Assembly: GCF_003432385.1 (NCBI RefSeq)
Contig: NZ_CP031841.1
Coordinates: 3,883,579-3,947,578 of the forward strand
Origin: Breoghania sp. L-A4
GTDB lineage: Bacteria > Pseudomonadota > Alphaproteobacteria > Rhizobiales > Stappiaceae
Length of the DNA stretch: 64,000 bases
Reading direction: 5' to 3'
Both the position numbers and the translations under genes were made by a program. Of this stretch, positions 36,833 to 45,685 are shown in pieces. Positions within the stretch are counted from its first letter, which is position 1. Every line of letters begins with the position of its first letter. The notes under the pieces are model-generated. The model was not told the origin of the DNA. It did not search any database and saw only the letters and a program-made list of their open reading frames with translations.

Positions 36833-37636
36833 ATGAGCGAATTCGAGACCGACCGCCGGTTTGCCACAACCCTTTCCAGAGGTCTCAGCGTGCTGCGGGC
36901 GTTCCGCGTTTCCGACGACGGGCTGGGCAATGCGGAGATTTCGGAACGCACCGGCCTGCCGAAATCGACCGTCTCGCGGCTGACCTTCACGCTCCAGGCG
37001 CTCGGCTACCTCAGCCACACCCGCCGCCACGACCGCTATCGCCCCGGCCCCGCCCTGCTGGCACTTGGAAACATCGCCAGCGCGGCGATCACCTTCGTGG
37101 ATCTGTCCGAGCCCCTGATGCAACGGCTCGCCGATGAGACGGGCACCCTGGCGCTGCTAGCGGTAAGAGACCAGAACAAGATGATGCTGGTGAAAACCTG
37201 GCGCCCGCGCACCGTCGCCTCGATCTGGCTGGAAGTCGGTCACCGGCTGCCGTTCGAAAGCTCCTCCTCCGGCCACGCCCTTCTCGCGGCGCTGTCGGAA
37301 GAAGCCTTCGAACGGCTGCTCGCGGAAACCGGAGAGGACGTACTTGCGCACGACCGCGCCCTTGAGATCCGCAAGCAAGCCAACAGCCAGTTGATGTCGC
37401 GCGGTTTCGTCATCGCGGATCCCGCCACCTATTTCGCGCCCAATATCCACGCCGTATCGGTGCCCTTCCACTCACGCGATCTGGGCGAGCCGGTGATGTT
37501 CACCTGCGGCGCGACCCCGGCCGACCTCACGATGGAGCGCATGATCGAGCAGGTTGGACCACAGTTGAAGAGCACCGTGAGGGAACTGGAGCGGATCATG
37601 GGCCAAAGCCCGGGACGCGGCCAGATCGGCCTATAG
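36833..37636 (+). CDS. IclR-family transcriptional regulator
   Basis: A 267-residue regulator. The N-terminal winged helix has NAEISERTGLPKSTVSRLTF around residues 31-50. The C-terminal effector domain has the family's LEVGHRLPFESSSSGHALLA and a final IVADPATY-like segment (FVIADPATYFAPNIHAVSVP). It lies at the end of the TRAP operon and 97 bp before the pim-like operon. The TTCCGCATA-type boxes in front of both operons are its probable targets. IclR proteins often activate catabolic genes when they bind a pathway acid or CoA ester. Confidence 0.88.
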   Translation: MSEFETDRRFATTLSRGLSVLRAFRVSDDGLGNAEISERTGLPKSTVSRLTFTLQALGYLSHTRRHDRYRPGPALLALGNIASAAITFVDLSEPLMQRLADETGTLALLAVRDQNKMMLVKTWRPRTVASIWLEVGHRLPFESSSSGHALLAALSEEAFERLLAETGEDVLAHDRALEIRKQANSQLMSRGFVIADPATYFAPNIHAVSVPFHSRDLGEPVMFTCGATPADLTMERMIEQVGPQLKSTVRELERIMGQSPGRGQIGL

Positions 37637-37648
37637 CGCGCGCCGTAT

Positions 37649-37690
37649 TTCCGCATAATGGAATTAAATTTTGCATATTGAAATATGCAA
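37649..37690. promoter_or_regulatory. IclR-type box plus ATATGCAA inverted repeat upstream of the pim-like operon
   Basis: TTCCGCATAATGGAATTA (37649-37666) duplicates the box at 33740. Five bases later, TTGCATAT-TGAA-ATATGCAA (37671-37690) is a perfect 8-bp inverted repeat. Both lie within the 97-bp gap between iclR and the first beta-oxidation gene, in a markedly AT-rich patch. Two adjacent but different dyads suggest either two regulators or a two-site IclR arrangement. Confidence 0.65.
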
Positions 37691-37732
37691 GGGCCCATTG
37701 CACAGTGCGGCCAGGAACTGAGGAGCAGGCCG

Positions 37733-39864
37733 ATGACCGGATCCGTGAGCTATGATCTTCGCGATGGCGTGGCCGTCATCACCATCGACAATCCCCCGTC
37801 AACGCGCTCTCGCAGAGCATCCGCGCCGGACTGCAGGCGGCCGTCGACCGGCTTTCCGATGACGCCGACGCGCGCGCCGGCGTGATCATCGGCGCCGGCA
37901 AGATCTTTGTCGGAGGCGCGGACATCACGGAATTCGGCAAGCCGCCCCAGACGCCGTCGCTGCCGGATGTGATCAACCACATCGAGGATTGCGACAAACC
38001 GGTCGTCGCCGCCGTCAACGGCGCGGCCATCGGCGGAGGCTTCGAGATCGCGCTTGGCGCGCATGCCCGGATTGCCTCGGCAAACGCCAGCGTGAGCCTT
38101 CCCGAGGTCACCCTGGGACTGATGCCCGGCGCCGGCGGCACGCAGCGGCTGCCGCGGCTCATCGGTGTACCCGCAGCCCTCGACATCATCACCAGCGCGC
38201 GCCGCCTGTCCGCCGACGAAGCCCGCCAGCTTGGCATTATGGACGGGATCACCGCGCCCGAAGACCTGCGCGCCACGGCGATCAGCCGCGCCAGGGCGCT
38301 CGCGGAAGCCGGAGGCACACCGGACCGTCTCGGCCTGCGCCCGCGCCCGGACGCCGATGCCGCGGTGTTCGAGACCGCCCGCGCAACGGTTCAGGCCCGC
38401 CATCGCGGCGACGTCGCTCGTCTTCGCGCCATCGACACGGTGGAAGCCGCGACCCGGCTCGACCGGGCGGAGGGTCTTGTCCTGGAACGCCACGGGTTCC
38501 TGTCGCTGATGGAAACGCCGCAGCGCGCGGCGCTCATCCACGCGTTTTTCGCCGAACGCAAGGCCAGCCACCTGCCGCAGATCAAGGGCGTGACACCGCC
38601 GGCAACCGAGGAGATCGGCGTGATCGGCGGCGGCACCATGGGCGCGGGCATCGCCACCGCGGCGCTGCTGGCCGGCTTCAAGGTCACCCTGGTGGAGCGG
38701 GAAGAAACCTTCGCCGAAAAGGCGTGGGAAACGATTGCCCGCAATCTTGCGGGCGCCGTCAAACGCGGCAAACTGAGCGCGGACGACCGCGACGCCATTC
38801 TCGCGAAGAACCTGTCGACTGTCGTCGGATACGAGTCCCTGGCGCAGGCCGACCTGATCATCGAGGCCGTTTTCGAGAGCATGGACGTCAAGAAGGAGGT
38901 CTTCGAAACGCTTGACCGGATCGCCAAGCCGGGCGCGACACTCGCGACCAACACATCGTATCTCGACATCAACGAGATCGCACGGGCCACCGGCCGTCCC
39001 CAGGACGTGATCGGCCTGCACTTCTTCTCCCCCGCCCATGTCATGCGCCTGCTCGAGGTCGTGATCGCGGAGAAGACGGACACCATTCATGTCGCCCGGG
39101 CCTTCTCGCTCGCGCGCAAGCTTGGCAAGATCGCGGTGCCCGCCGGCGTCTGCGACGGCTTCATCGGCAACCGCATCCTCGCCCACTACAAGCTCGCCGC
39201 CGACTACATGATGATGGACGGCGCCAGCCCCTACGAGATCGATGCGGCGCTGGTCGACTTCGGCTTCGCCATGGGACCGTTCCAGGTTTCCGATCTCGCG
39301 GGCATCGACATCGGCTATGCGGCCCGGCAGCGCAAGGCATCCTCGCGGCATCCGCGCGAGCGCGTCGTGGATGTCGCCGACACGCTCTATCACAACGGCT
39401 GGCTCGGCCAGAAAACCGGACGCGGCTTCTACATTTACGATCCCGACAGCCCGAAGGGCCGCCCGGATCCGGAGGTACTGGCGCTGCTGTCGGAGGCACG
39501 AACCAGGGCCGGCATCACCCCGCGCGCCTTCTCCGCCGAGGAGATCCAGCGCCGCTACATGGCGGCGATGATCAACGAGGCGGCGCGGGTGCTCGACGAC
39601 GGCATCGCCCAGCGCGCCTCCGACATCGACGTCGTGTTCCTCTCGGGTTACGGATTTCCGCGCTGGCGCGGCGGCCCGCTGCATTTCGCCGACAGCTACG
39701 GTCTCGACAAGGTGCTGGCCGACATCAACGAATTCGCGCGCGAGGACGACCATTACTGGTCCCCCGCGCCGCTGCTCGAAAAACTCGTCGACGAAGGCCG
39801 CGGCTTCGCCCGCTTCGACGCGGACATCGAGACCGCCGTCGCTCAAGAAAAGGCCTCCGCATGA
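37733..39864 (+). CDS. bifunctional enoyl-CoA hydratase/3-hydroxyacyl-CoA dehydrogenase (one apparent frameshift)
   Basis: A FadB/PimF-like protein of about 710 residues. The start at 37733 ([20 protein letters not shown]) is separated from the rest by loss of one C in the run 37793-37797; restoring it gives [15 protein letters not shown]. Residues ~1-190 are the crotonase domain, with the oxyanion-hole block GGADITEF, a glutamate in GGGFEIALG and a glutamate in [14 protein letters not shown], matching both catalytic Glu of FadB. From ~290 comes the NAD-binding fold ([14 protein letters not shown]), then [15 protein letters not shown] and the C-terminal helical domains. It hydrates and oxidises acyl-CoAs. 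It overlaps the thiolase gene by four bases. Confidence 0.88.
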
Positions 39865-41036
39865 ACCGCGCCGTCATCGTCTCCGTTGCGAGAACCCCCG
39901 TCGGCAAGGCGCATCGCGGCGCGCTGAACCTGACCCATGGCGCCGACATGGCCGGTCATGTGGTCTCGCATGCGGTCAAGCGCGCGGGCATCGATCCGGA
40001 TCTGATCGAGGACAGCATTTTCGGCTGCGGCTATCCCGAATATGTCACCGGCGGCAACATCGCGCGCCAGGCGGTGATCCGCGCCGGATTGCCGGCCAGC
40101 ATCGCGGGGACGACCGTCAACCGCTTCTGCGCCTCCGGTCTTCAAGCCATCGCAATGAGCAGCCACATGGTGGCGAGCGAAGGTGCTCTGGCCGCGATCG
40201 CGGGCGGCGTCGAAAGCATCTCGATGGTCCAACCCCCGGTCCGCCCCGCCCGCAACGCATGGATCGAGGCGAACAATCCCGCGCTCTACATGACGATGAT
40301 CGAGACCGCCGACATCGTGGCGAAGCGTTACGGCGTCAGCCGCGACGCGCAGGACGCGCTGGCGCTTCAAAGCCAGCAGCGCACCGCCAGGGCACAGTCC
40401 GAAGGGCTGTTCGATGCGGAAATCGTGCCCCTGGACGTGATCATGGCCTCCAAGGACAATGCGTCAGGCGAGATCCATCAGCTCGAGACGCATTGCGCCA
40501 ACGACGAATGCAACAGGCCGTCCACCACCCTTGAGGCGCTGGCGGCCCTCACCCCGGTGCGCGGTGAGGGCGAAACTGTGACCGCCGGCAATGCCTCGCA
40601 GCTCAGCGACGGCGCGGCTGCGATGGTCGTCATGAGCGAGCGCGAGGCCGAAAGGCGCGGACTGGAGCCGCTGGGCTGCTTTCGCGGATTTTCAGTCGCC
40701 GGTTGCGCGCCGGACGAAATGGGCATCGGCCCCGTTCTCGCGGTTCCCCGGCTGCTGCAGCGGCAGGGGCTCACGGTCGACGACATCGACCTGTGGGAGC
40801 TGAACGAGGCCTTCGCCAGCCAGGCGCTCTATTGCCGCGACCAGCTGGGCATCGACCCGGAGAAATGCAACGTCAACGGCGGCTCGATTGCGCTGGGCCA
40901 CCCGTTCGGCATGACCGGGGTCCGCATGACAGGGCACCTGCTGATTGAGGGTCGCCGCCGCGGCGCCAAGCTGGGCGTTGTCACCATGTGCATCGGTGGC
41001 GGCCAGGGTGCCGCCGGCCTGTTCGAGATATTCTGA
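39861..41036 (+). CDS. acetyl-CoA C-acyltransferase (thiolase)
   Basis: A 391-residue thiolase cleaving 3-ketoacyl-CoA to acetyl-CoA and a shortened acyl-CoA. Nucleophile C90 is in [10 protein letters not shown], the His is in [14 protein letters not shown] near residue 345, and the second Cys is in [10 protein letters not shown] near residue 378. The ATG overlaps the hydratase/dehydrogenase stop. In pim-type dicarboxylate operons the corresponding gene is pimB. The chain-length preference is not readable. Confidence 0.9.
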   Translation: MNRAVIVSVARTPVGKAHRGALNLTHGADMAGHVVSHAVKRAGIDPDLIEDSIFGCGYPEYVTGGNIARQAVIRAGLPASIAGTTVNRFCASGLQAIAMSSHMVASEGALAAIAGGVESISMVQPPVRPARNAWIEANNPALYMTMIETADIVAKRYGVSRDAQDALALQSQQRTARAQSEGLFDAEIVPLDVIMASKDNASGEIHQLETHCANDECNRPSTTLEALAALTPVRGEGETVTAGNASQLSDGAAAMVVMSEREAERRGLEPLGCFRGFSVAGCAPDEMGIGPVLAVPRLLQRQGLTVDDIDLWELNEAFASQALYCRDQLGIDPEKCNVNGGSIALGHPFGMTGVRMTGHLLIEGRRRGAKLGVVTMCIGGGQGAAGLFEIF

Positions 41037-41047
41037 GGAGACTTCCG

Positions 41048-42244
41048 ATGGACCTGACCTTCACGCCCGAGCAGGAGGCGTTCCGCAGCGACGTCCGCGC
41101 GTTCCTGGATGAGCGCCTGCCCAAACGCCTTTCGGACAAGGTCCGCCTCGGCAAGACGCTGACCAAGGCCGATCACGAGGAATGGCACGCCATTCTCAAC
41201 GACAGGGGCTGGCTCGCTGGCAACTGGCCCAAGGAATACGGCGGGGCGGGATGGAACGCCGTGCAGCGACACATCTTCGAAGAAGAGATGACCCGGGCCA
41301 ACGCGCCGCGGATCGTGCCCTTCGGCGTCGCCATGCTGGGTCCCGTCCTGCAGGCCTTCGGCAGCCAGGACCAGAAGGACACCTATCTGCCGCGCATTCT
41401 CAACGGCCAGGACTGGTGGTGCCAGGGATATTCCGAGCCCGGCGCGGGATCCGATCTCGCCTCGGTGCGCACCTCGGCCGTGCGCGACGGCGACCACTAT
41501 GTGGTCAACGGGCAGAAGGCCTGGACCACGCTCGGCCAGCACGCCACCATGATCTTCTGCCTGGTGCGCACCGCGACCGGCGGCAAGCCGCAGGAAGGCA
41601 TTTCCTTCCTGCTGGTGGACATGCAGTCGCCCGGCATCACTGTGCGCCCGGTCGTGCTCATCGACGGCCAGCCGGAAGTGAACGAAGTCTTCTTCGACGA
41701 CGTGCGCGTGCCGGTGGGCAACCTCGTCGGCGAGGAGAACAAGGGCTGGACCTACGCCAAGTACCTGCTCACCCACGAACGCACCAACATCGCCGGCGTC
41801 GGCTTCGCGCAGGCCGGACTGGAGCACCTGAAGCATGTCGCGCGCTGCGAACTCGACAACGGCCGTCCGCTCATCGAGAACCCGCATTTCGCCGCCCGCA
41901 TCGCCCAGGTCGAGATCGATCTGATGGCCATGGCGACGACCAACCTGCGTGTGCTCTCCCAAGCGGCCGCGGGACAGGCGCCAGGCGCGGAAAGCTCCAT
42001 GCTGAAGGTCAAGGGCACGCAGATCCGCCAGGAGATCAACGCGCTCACCCGCGTGGCCGTGGGCAGCTACGCCATGCCGTTTGTTTCCGAGGCGCTGGAG
42101 GATGGCTGGAACGAGGAGCCGATCGGCCCCGAATACGCCATGCCGGCCACCGCGAACTACTTCAACAATCGCAAGCTGTCGATCTACGGCGGATCCAATG
42201 AGGTCCAGCGCACGATCATCAGCAAGTCAATCCTGGGTCTTTGA
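41048..42244 (+). CDS. pimC: acyl-CoA dehydrogenase, pimeloyl-CoA dehydrogenase large-subunit type
   Basis: A 398-residue flavoprotein with start MDLTFTPEQEAFRSDVRAFL at 41048 and GAGGAG upstream. It reads like PimC along its length: NWPKEYGGAGWNAVQRHIF, CQGYSEPGAGSDLASV (FAD/substrate loop) and NEVFFDDVRVPVGNLVGEEN. The end, IYGGSNEVQRTII, has Gly where many acyl-CoA dehydrogenases carry the catalytic Glu (YEGT), so the base must lie elsewhere or come from its partner. It is followed after eight bases by a PimD-like gene; such pairs act as heteromers. It is probably the alpha,beta-oxidation step for a dicarboxylyl- or branched acyl-CoA. Confidence 0.85.
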   Translation: MDLTFTPEQEAFRSDVRAFLDERLPKRLSDKVRLGKTLTKADHEEWHAILNDRGWLAGNWPKEYGGAGWNAVQRHIFEEEMTRANAPRIVPFGVAMLGPVLQAFGSQDQKDTYLPRILNGQDWWCQGYSEPGAGSDLASVRTSAVRDGDHYVVNGQKAWTTLGQHATMIFCLVRTATGGKPQEGISFLLVDMQSPGITVRPVVLIDGQPEVNEVFFDDVRVPVGNLVGEENKGWTYAKYLLTHERTNIAGVGFAQAGLEHLKHVARCELDNGRPLIENPHFAARIAQVEIDLMAMATTNLRVLSQAAAGQAPGAESSMLKVKGTQIRQEINALTRVAVGSYAMPFVSEALEDGWNEEPIGPEYAMPATANYFNNRKLSIYGGSNEVQRTIISKSILGL

Positions 42245-42252
42245 GGCGCATC

Positions 42253-43379
42253 ATGAATTTCGAGCTCACCGAAGAACGGCGGATGATGCAGGACTCGCTG
42301 CGCCGCTTCCTCGCCGACTCCATCACGCCCGCAAGCCGGGAAGCCGCCGAACAGACCGAGACAGGCTTCTCCCCGGGATCTGGACCGGGCTGGCGGAGCT
42401 CGGCGTCATCGGCGCGCTGTTTGGCGAGAACCAGGGCGGATACGGCGGCGCGGGGTTCGATATTGCCACGGTGTTCGAGGAACTCGGCCGGGCCGGCGCC
42501 ACGGAGCCGCTTCTCGACACCGGCGTGCTGGCGGGCGGTCTTCTCGCGGGAGATGCGCAGCACTGCAGCCTCATCGAACAAGTGATCGAAGGCTCCATCC
42601 AGCTCGCCCTGGCGCATGGGGAGCCCGCGAGCCGCTATGACCTCGCCCGCATCGAAACCCGCGCGAAGCGTTCCGGCGAAGGCTACGTTCTCGACGGCCG
42701 CAAATCCGTCGTCGTCAATGCCGCCGCCGCGGACTTCATCCTTGTGAGCGCAAGAACCGGCGGCGGGCCTGCCGATACGGACGGCATATCTCTGTTCAGG
42801 CTGGACCGCACCACGCAAGGTCTCGAGCTGCGCGACTATCCGCTGTCGGGAGGCGGGCGCGGCGCGGAACTGATCCTGGAGAACATGTCCGTTGCGGCTG
42901 ACCGCCGCATCGGCGCGGAAGGCGAGTCCTACGAGGCGCTCGTGCACGCCCATGCGCGCGCGACGACCGCCATCTGCGCGGAGGCCGTGGGACTGATGGA
43001 CGCCATCCGCGACCTGACGTCCGAGTACCTCAAGACGCGCAAGCAGTTCGGCCAGCCGATCGGCAAGTTCCAGGCGCTGCAGCACCGCATGGCGGACATG
43101 CTGATCGAAATCGAACAGGCCCGCTCTGCCGTCATCAACCTCGCCGGACACGTGGATGGTACCGCCGCCCGGCGCGACATTCACGTGTCGGCGACGAAAA
43201 ACCTTATCTCCCGCGCCGGCAAGCTCGTCGTGGAGGAGAGCATCCAGATGCACGGCGGCATCGGCATGACGATGGAGTACGAACTCGGGCATCTCGCCAA
43301 GCGCCTGACCATGGTCGATCACCGCTTCGGCGACGGCCTGTATCACCTCGGCCGGTTTATCGCCAAGGCGGTGGCCTGA
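42253..43379 (+). CDS. pimD: acyl-CoA dehydrogenase, pimeloyl-CoA dehydrogenase small-subunit type (one apparent frameshift)
   Basis: About 375 residues after restoring one base within the CCCCGGG run at 42371-42377. The first frame has MNFELTEERRMMQDSLRRFL. The second continues IWTGLAELGVIGALFGENQG and ends with the family-typical TRKQFGQPIGKFQALQHRMA, QMHGGIGMTMEYELGH and LAKRLTMVDHRFGD. This C-terminal pattern is that of PimD-type subunits that pair with PimC. Without the correction the protein would stop at 42585 with only ~40 genuine residues. It is immediately followed by a thioesterase gene. Confidence 0.85.
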
Positions 43380-43381
43380 CC

Positions 43382-43831
43382 ATGCTGGACAAGACCGGGA
43401 TCATCGAAGGCGAGACCGGCGCGCAACGGCTGGTCGGCTACGTGCTGGATGTGAGCGGGTCCGATGGCTCGGCGCGCTGCACGCTGGATATCGATGCGCG
43501 GCACACCAACCGGCACGGCGTTCTGCATGGCGGCTTCTGCGCGGTGTTGCTGGACAACGCCATGGGCGCGACCGCCAGCTTGAGCGTGGATGCGACCGGA
43601 AAATGTCCGTTTCTGACCATCTCGATGGCGACGCAGTTTCTCGCGCCCGCGCGCGAGGGCAGCCGCGTCACCGCGACGGGACGGATCACCGGCGGCGGCA
43701 GGTCTCTGCTGTTTGTGGACGGCCGATTGACCGACAACGAGGACCGGCTGATCGCCACAGCGCAAGGGGTCTTCAAGCGCGTCCCCGCGGAGCACCTGCC
43801 CGGCACGCAACCGGAAGGCCGCACGGAATGA
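43382..43831 (+). CDS. PaaI-like hotdog thioesterase
   Basis: A 149-residue single-hotdog acyl-CoA thioesterase. The active-site helix is HGVLHGGFCAVLLDNAMG near residues 41-58, with the His-Gly-Gly and Asp typical of PaaI. A later strand block is SMATQFLAPAREGSRVTATG. It probably releases CoA from dead-end intermediates of the beta-oxidation operon. It starts two bases after the PimD-like stop and overlaps the enoyl-CoA hydratase start (ATGA). Confidence 0.85.
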   Translation: MLDKTGIIEGETGAQRLVGYVLDVSGSDGSARCTLDIDARHTNRHGVLHGGFCAVLLDNAMGATASLSVDATGKCPFLTISMATQFLAPAREGSRVTATGRITGGGRSLLFVDGRLTDNEDRLIATAQGVFKRVPAEHLPGTQPEGRTE

Positions 43832-44654
43832 CCGATCCGTCAGATCCGATCATTGCGGGCGACGCGCGCGGACCGCATGTGCGCGACGCAGGCGATCACC
43901 TCGTCGTCGTCAACCGCAATCCCGGCCGCCGCAACGCCCTCTCTCCGCTGTATTACGAGACCCTGCTGGGCGCCTTGTCCCGGGCCGCCGCGAACCGCGA
44001 TTGCGCAGCGGTGATCCTGTGGGGGGCGGACGGCTATTTCTGTTCCGGCGGAGACCTGGGCCAGTTGGCCCATAGGCGCGATCTGCCGGAGGCCGAACGG
44101 CGCGCCCGCATCGAGGCGCTGCACGACGTCATGCGCGCCATCAAGGCCTGCCCCTGCCCCGTCATCGCGGCGATTGAAGGCGGGGCCGCCGGCGCGGGCC
44201 TGTCGCTGGCGCTTGCCTGCGATCTGGCGATCGCGAGCGACACGGCAACGTTTTCAGCCGCCTACGTGAAGGCGGGGCTGGTGCCGGACGGCGGCCTCAC
44301 CTACAGCCTGTCGAAATCCCTGCCGCCCGCGACGGCCCGCCGGATCGTGCTTTTCGGCGATCCCATCGACGCGCGGGAGCTCGCCCGTTTCGGGCTGATC
44401 AACGATTGCGTGGCACCGGGGAAACGCTCGCACACGCCGAAGGTCTGGCCAGGCGCCTCGCCGCCGGCCCCCGCGCCGCGCAAGCCAGCATCAAGGCGCT
44501 GATGAACGCCGCTCAGGACGCGGACTTCGCCAGCCAGCTTGACCGGGAGCGCGATGCGATGGCCGCAGCATTTGCTGCACCCGAAGCCCACGAGGGCATA
44601 CAGGCGTTTCTGGAAAAGCGCCGACCCCACTTCAAGAACCCGCAGGACGACTGA
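43828..44654 (+). CDS. enoyl-CoA hydratase/isomerase family protein (one apparent frameshift)
   Basis: A crotonase-fold enzyme of about 275 residues once one G is restored in the run 44418-44421. The upstream frame (start 43828, MTDPSDPIIAGD) has the oxyanion-hole blocks GYFCSGGDLGQLAH and GGAAGAGLSLALACDLAIAS and reaches INDCVAPG. The downstream frame continues ETLAHAEGLARRLAAGP and ASIKALMNAAQD. The usual catalytic Glu positions read AYVKAGLVPDGG, lacking the Glu of classical hydratases, so an isomerase or other crotonase chemistry is possible. This is the place of PimE in pim operons. The stop shares a base with the next ATG. Confidence 0.8.
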
Positions 44655-45685
44655 TGCCGAAGCGTCCGGATCCAATGTTTGACACCGCCGTGACCCGAAT
44701 GTTCGGCACCCGCCTGCCGATCGTCGCCGGCGGGTTGATGTGGCTGTCGGAGGCCACCTATGTGGCGGCCGGCGCCCGCGCCGGCATCATGTCGTATCTC
44801 ACCGCCGCCAGTTTTCCCGAACCGCGCGCCTTGCGCGCCGAAATCGCAAAATGCCGCGCATTGGCCGACGGACATCCGTTTGGCGTCAATGTGTCGATGC
44901 TGCCCAAGCTCGTGCCCGGCGACAAGGTCGCGGACACATTCGCGCTGATCGCCGACGAAGGCATCCGTTTCGTGGAGACATCGGGACGCAATCCGGCGCC
45001 CTATCTGGACCAACTCAAAGACGCCGGCATCACCGTGCTGCACAAGGTTCCCGGCGTGCGCTACGCCGTGAGCGCGCAGACAGCCGGCGTCGATATGGTC
45101 TCGATCGTCGGCGCGGAATGCGGAGGCCATCCCGGGCTTGAGCTGATCGGCAGCATGGTCAATCAGGCCTTGGCCGGGCGGCGCCTCGACATTCCCTATC
45201 TGATCGGCGGCGGCATCGGCTGCGGCAGCCAGATCATCGGCGCGCTGGCCTCGGGCGCCAGCGGCGTGGTCATCGGAACCCGCTTCCTCGTGGCGGAGGA
45301 AATCCAGGCCCATGACGGTTACAAACAGGCGCTGATATCCGCCGGCGAGACGGATACGGAACTGACCATGGCGAGCGTGCGCAACACCGTTCGCACCCTG
45401 CGCAACGAAACGACGCGTCTGGTGACGGAGCTGGAAGCTTCGTCTCCCGACATCGGGATCGACGACCTGCTGCCACTTGTGTCCGGCAAGATTGGACGCA
45501 AGGCTTATGAGACGGGAGACGTGTCGCATGGGCTGCTCTCCGCAGGCCAGGCGCTCGGCTTCACGGATGCCATAGCCCCGCTCGCGGAGATCGTCCGCGC
45601 TCTGGAAGACGAGATGCAACACGCGCTCGAGCGCTTGCGCCAGTTACAAACAACTCACGGTGAACAGGGAGACGTAAGGGCATGA
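44654..45685 (+). CDS. nitronate monooxygenase/2-nitropropane dioxygenase-family FMN protein
   Basis: A 343-residue TIM-barrel flavoprotein. The N-terminal block TRLPIVAGGLMWLSEATYVAA, the catalytic-type His in GAECGGHPG (~residue 157) and the phosphate-binding IGGGIGCGSQIIGALASGAS plus GTRFLVAEE are family marks. In acyl-CoA operons such proteins may act as enoyl reductases or detoxify nitronates; the true reaction is unknown. The C-terminal ~60 residues form a long charged helix (LEDEMQHALERLRQLQ). It overlaps the ligase gene by four bases. Confidence 0.8.
   Translation: MPKRPDPMFDTAVTRMFGTRLPIVAGGLMWLSEATYVAAGARAGIMSYLTAASFPEPRALRAEIAKCRALADGHPFGVNVSMLPKLVPGDKVADTFALIADEGIRFVETSGRNPAPYLDQLKDAGITVLHKVPGVRYAVSAQTAGVDMVSIVGAECGGHPGLELIGSMVNQALAGRRLDIPYLIGGGIGCGSQIIGALASGASGVVIGTRFLVAEEIQAHDGYKQALISAGETDTELTMASVRNTVRTLRNETTRLVTELEASSPDIGIDDLLPLVSGKIGRKAYETGDVSHGLLSAGQALGFTDAIAPLAEIVRALEDEMQHALERLRQLQTTHGEQGDVRA

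Noticed and set aside
35288-37123. 611-codon minus-strand open frame across the TRAP large permease and iclR
   Set aside because: No domain, signal or ribosome-binding site; extremely charged and repetitive as expected for an antisense frame.
37750-39846. 698-codon minus-strand open frame opposite the hydratase/dehydrogenase
   Set aside because: The opposite strand carries complete crotonase and hydroxyacyl-CoA dehydrogenase motifs; the antisense text matches no family.
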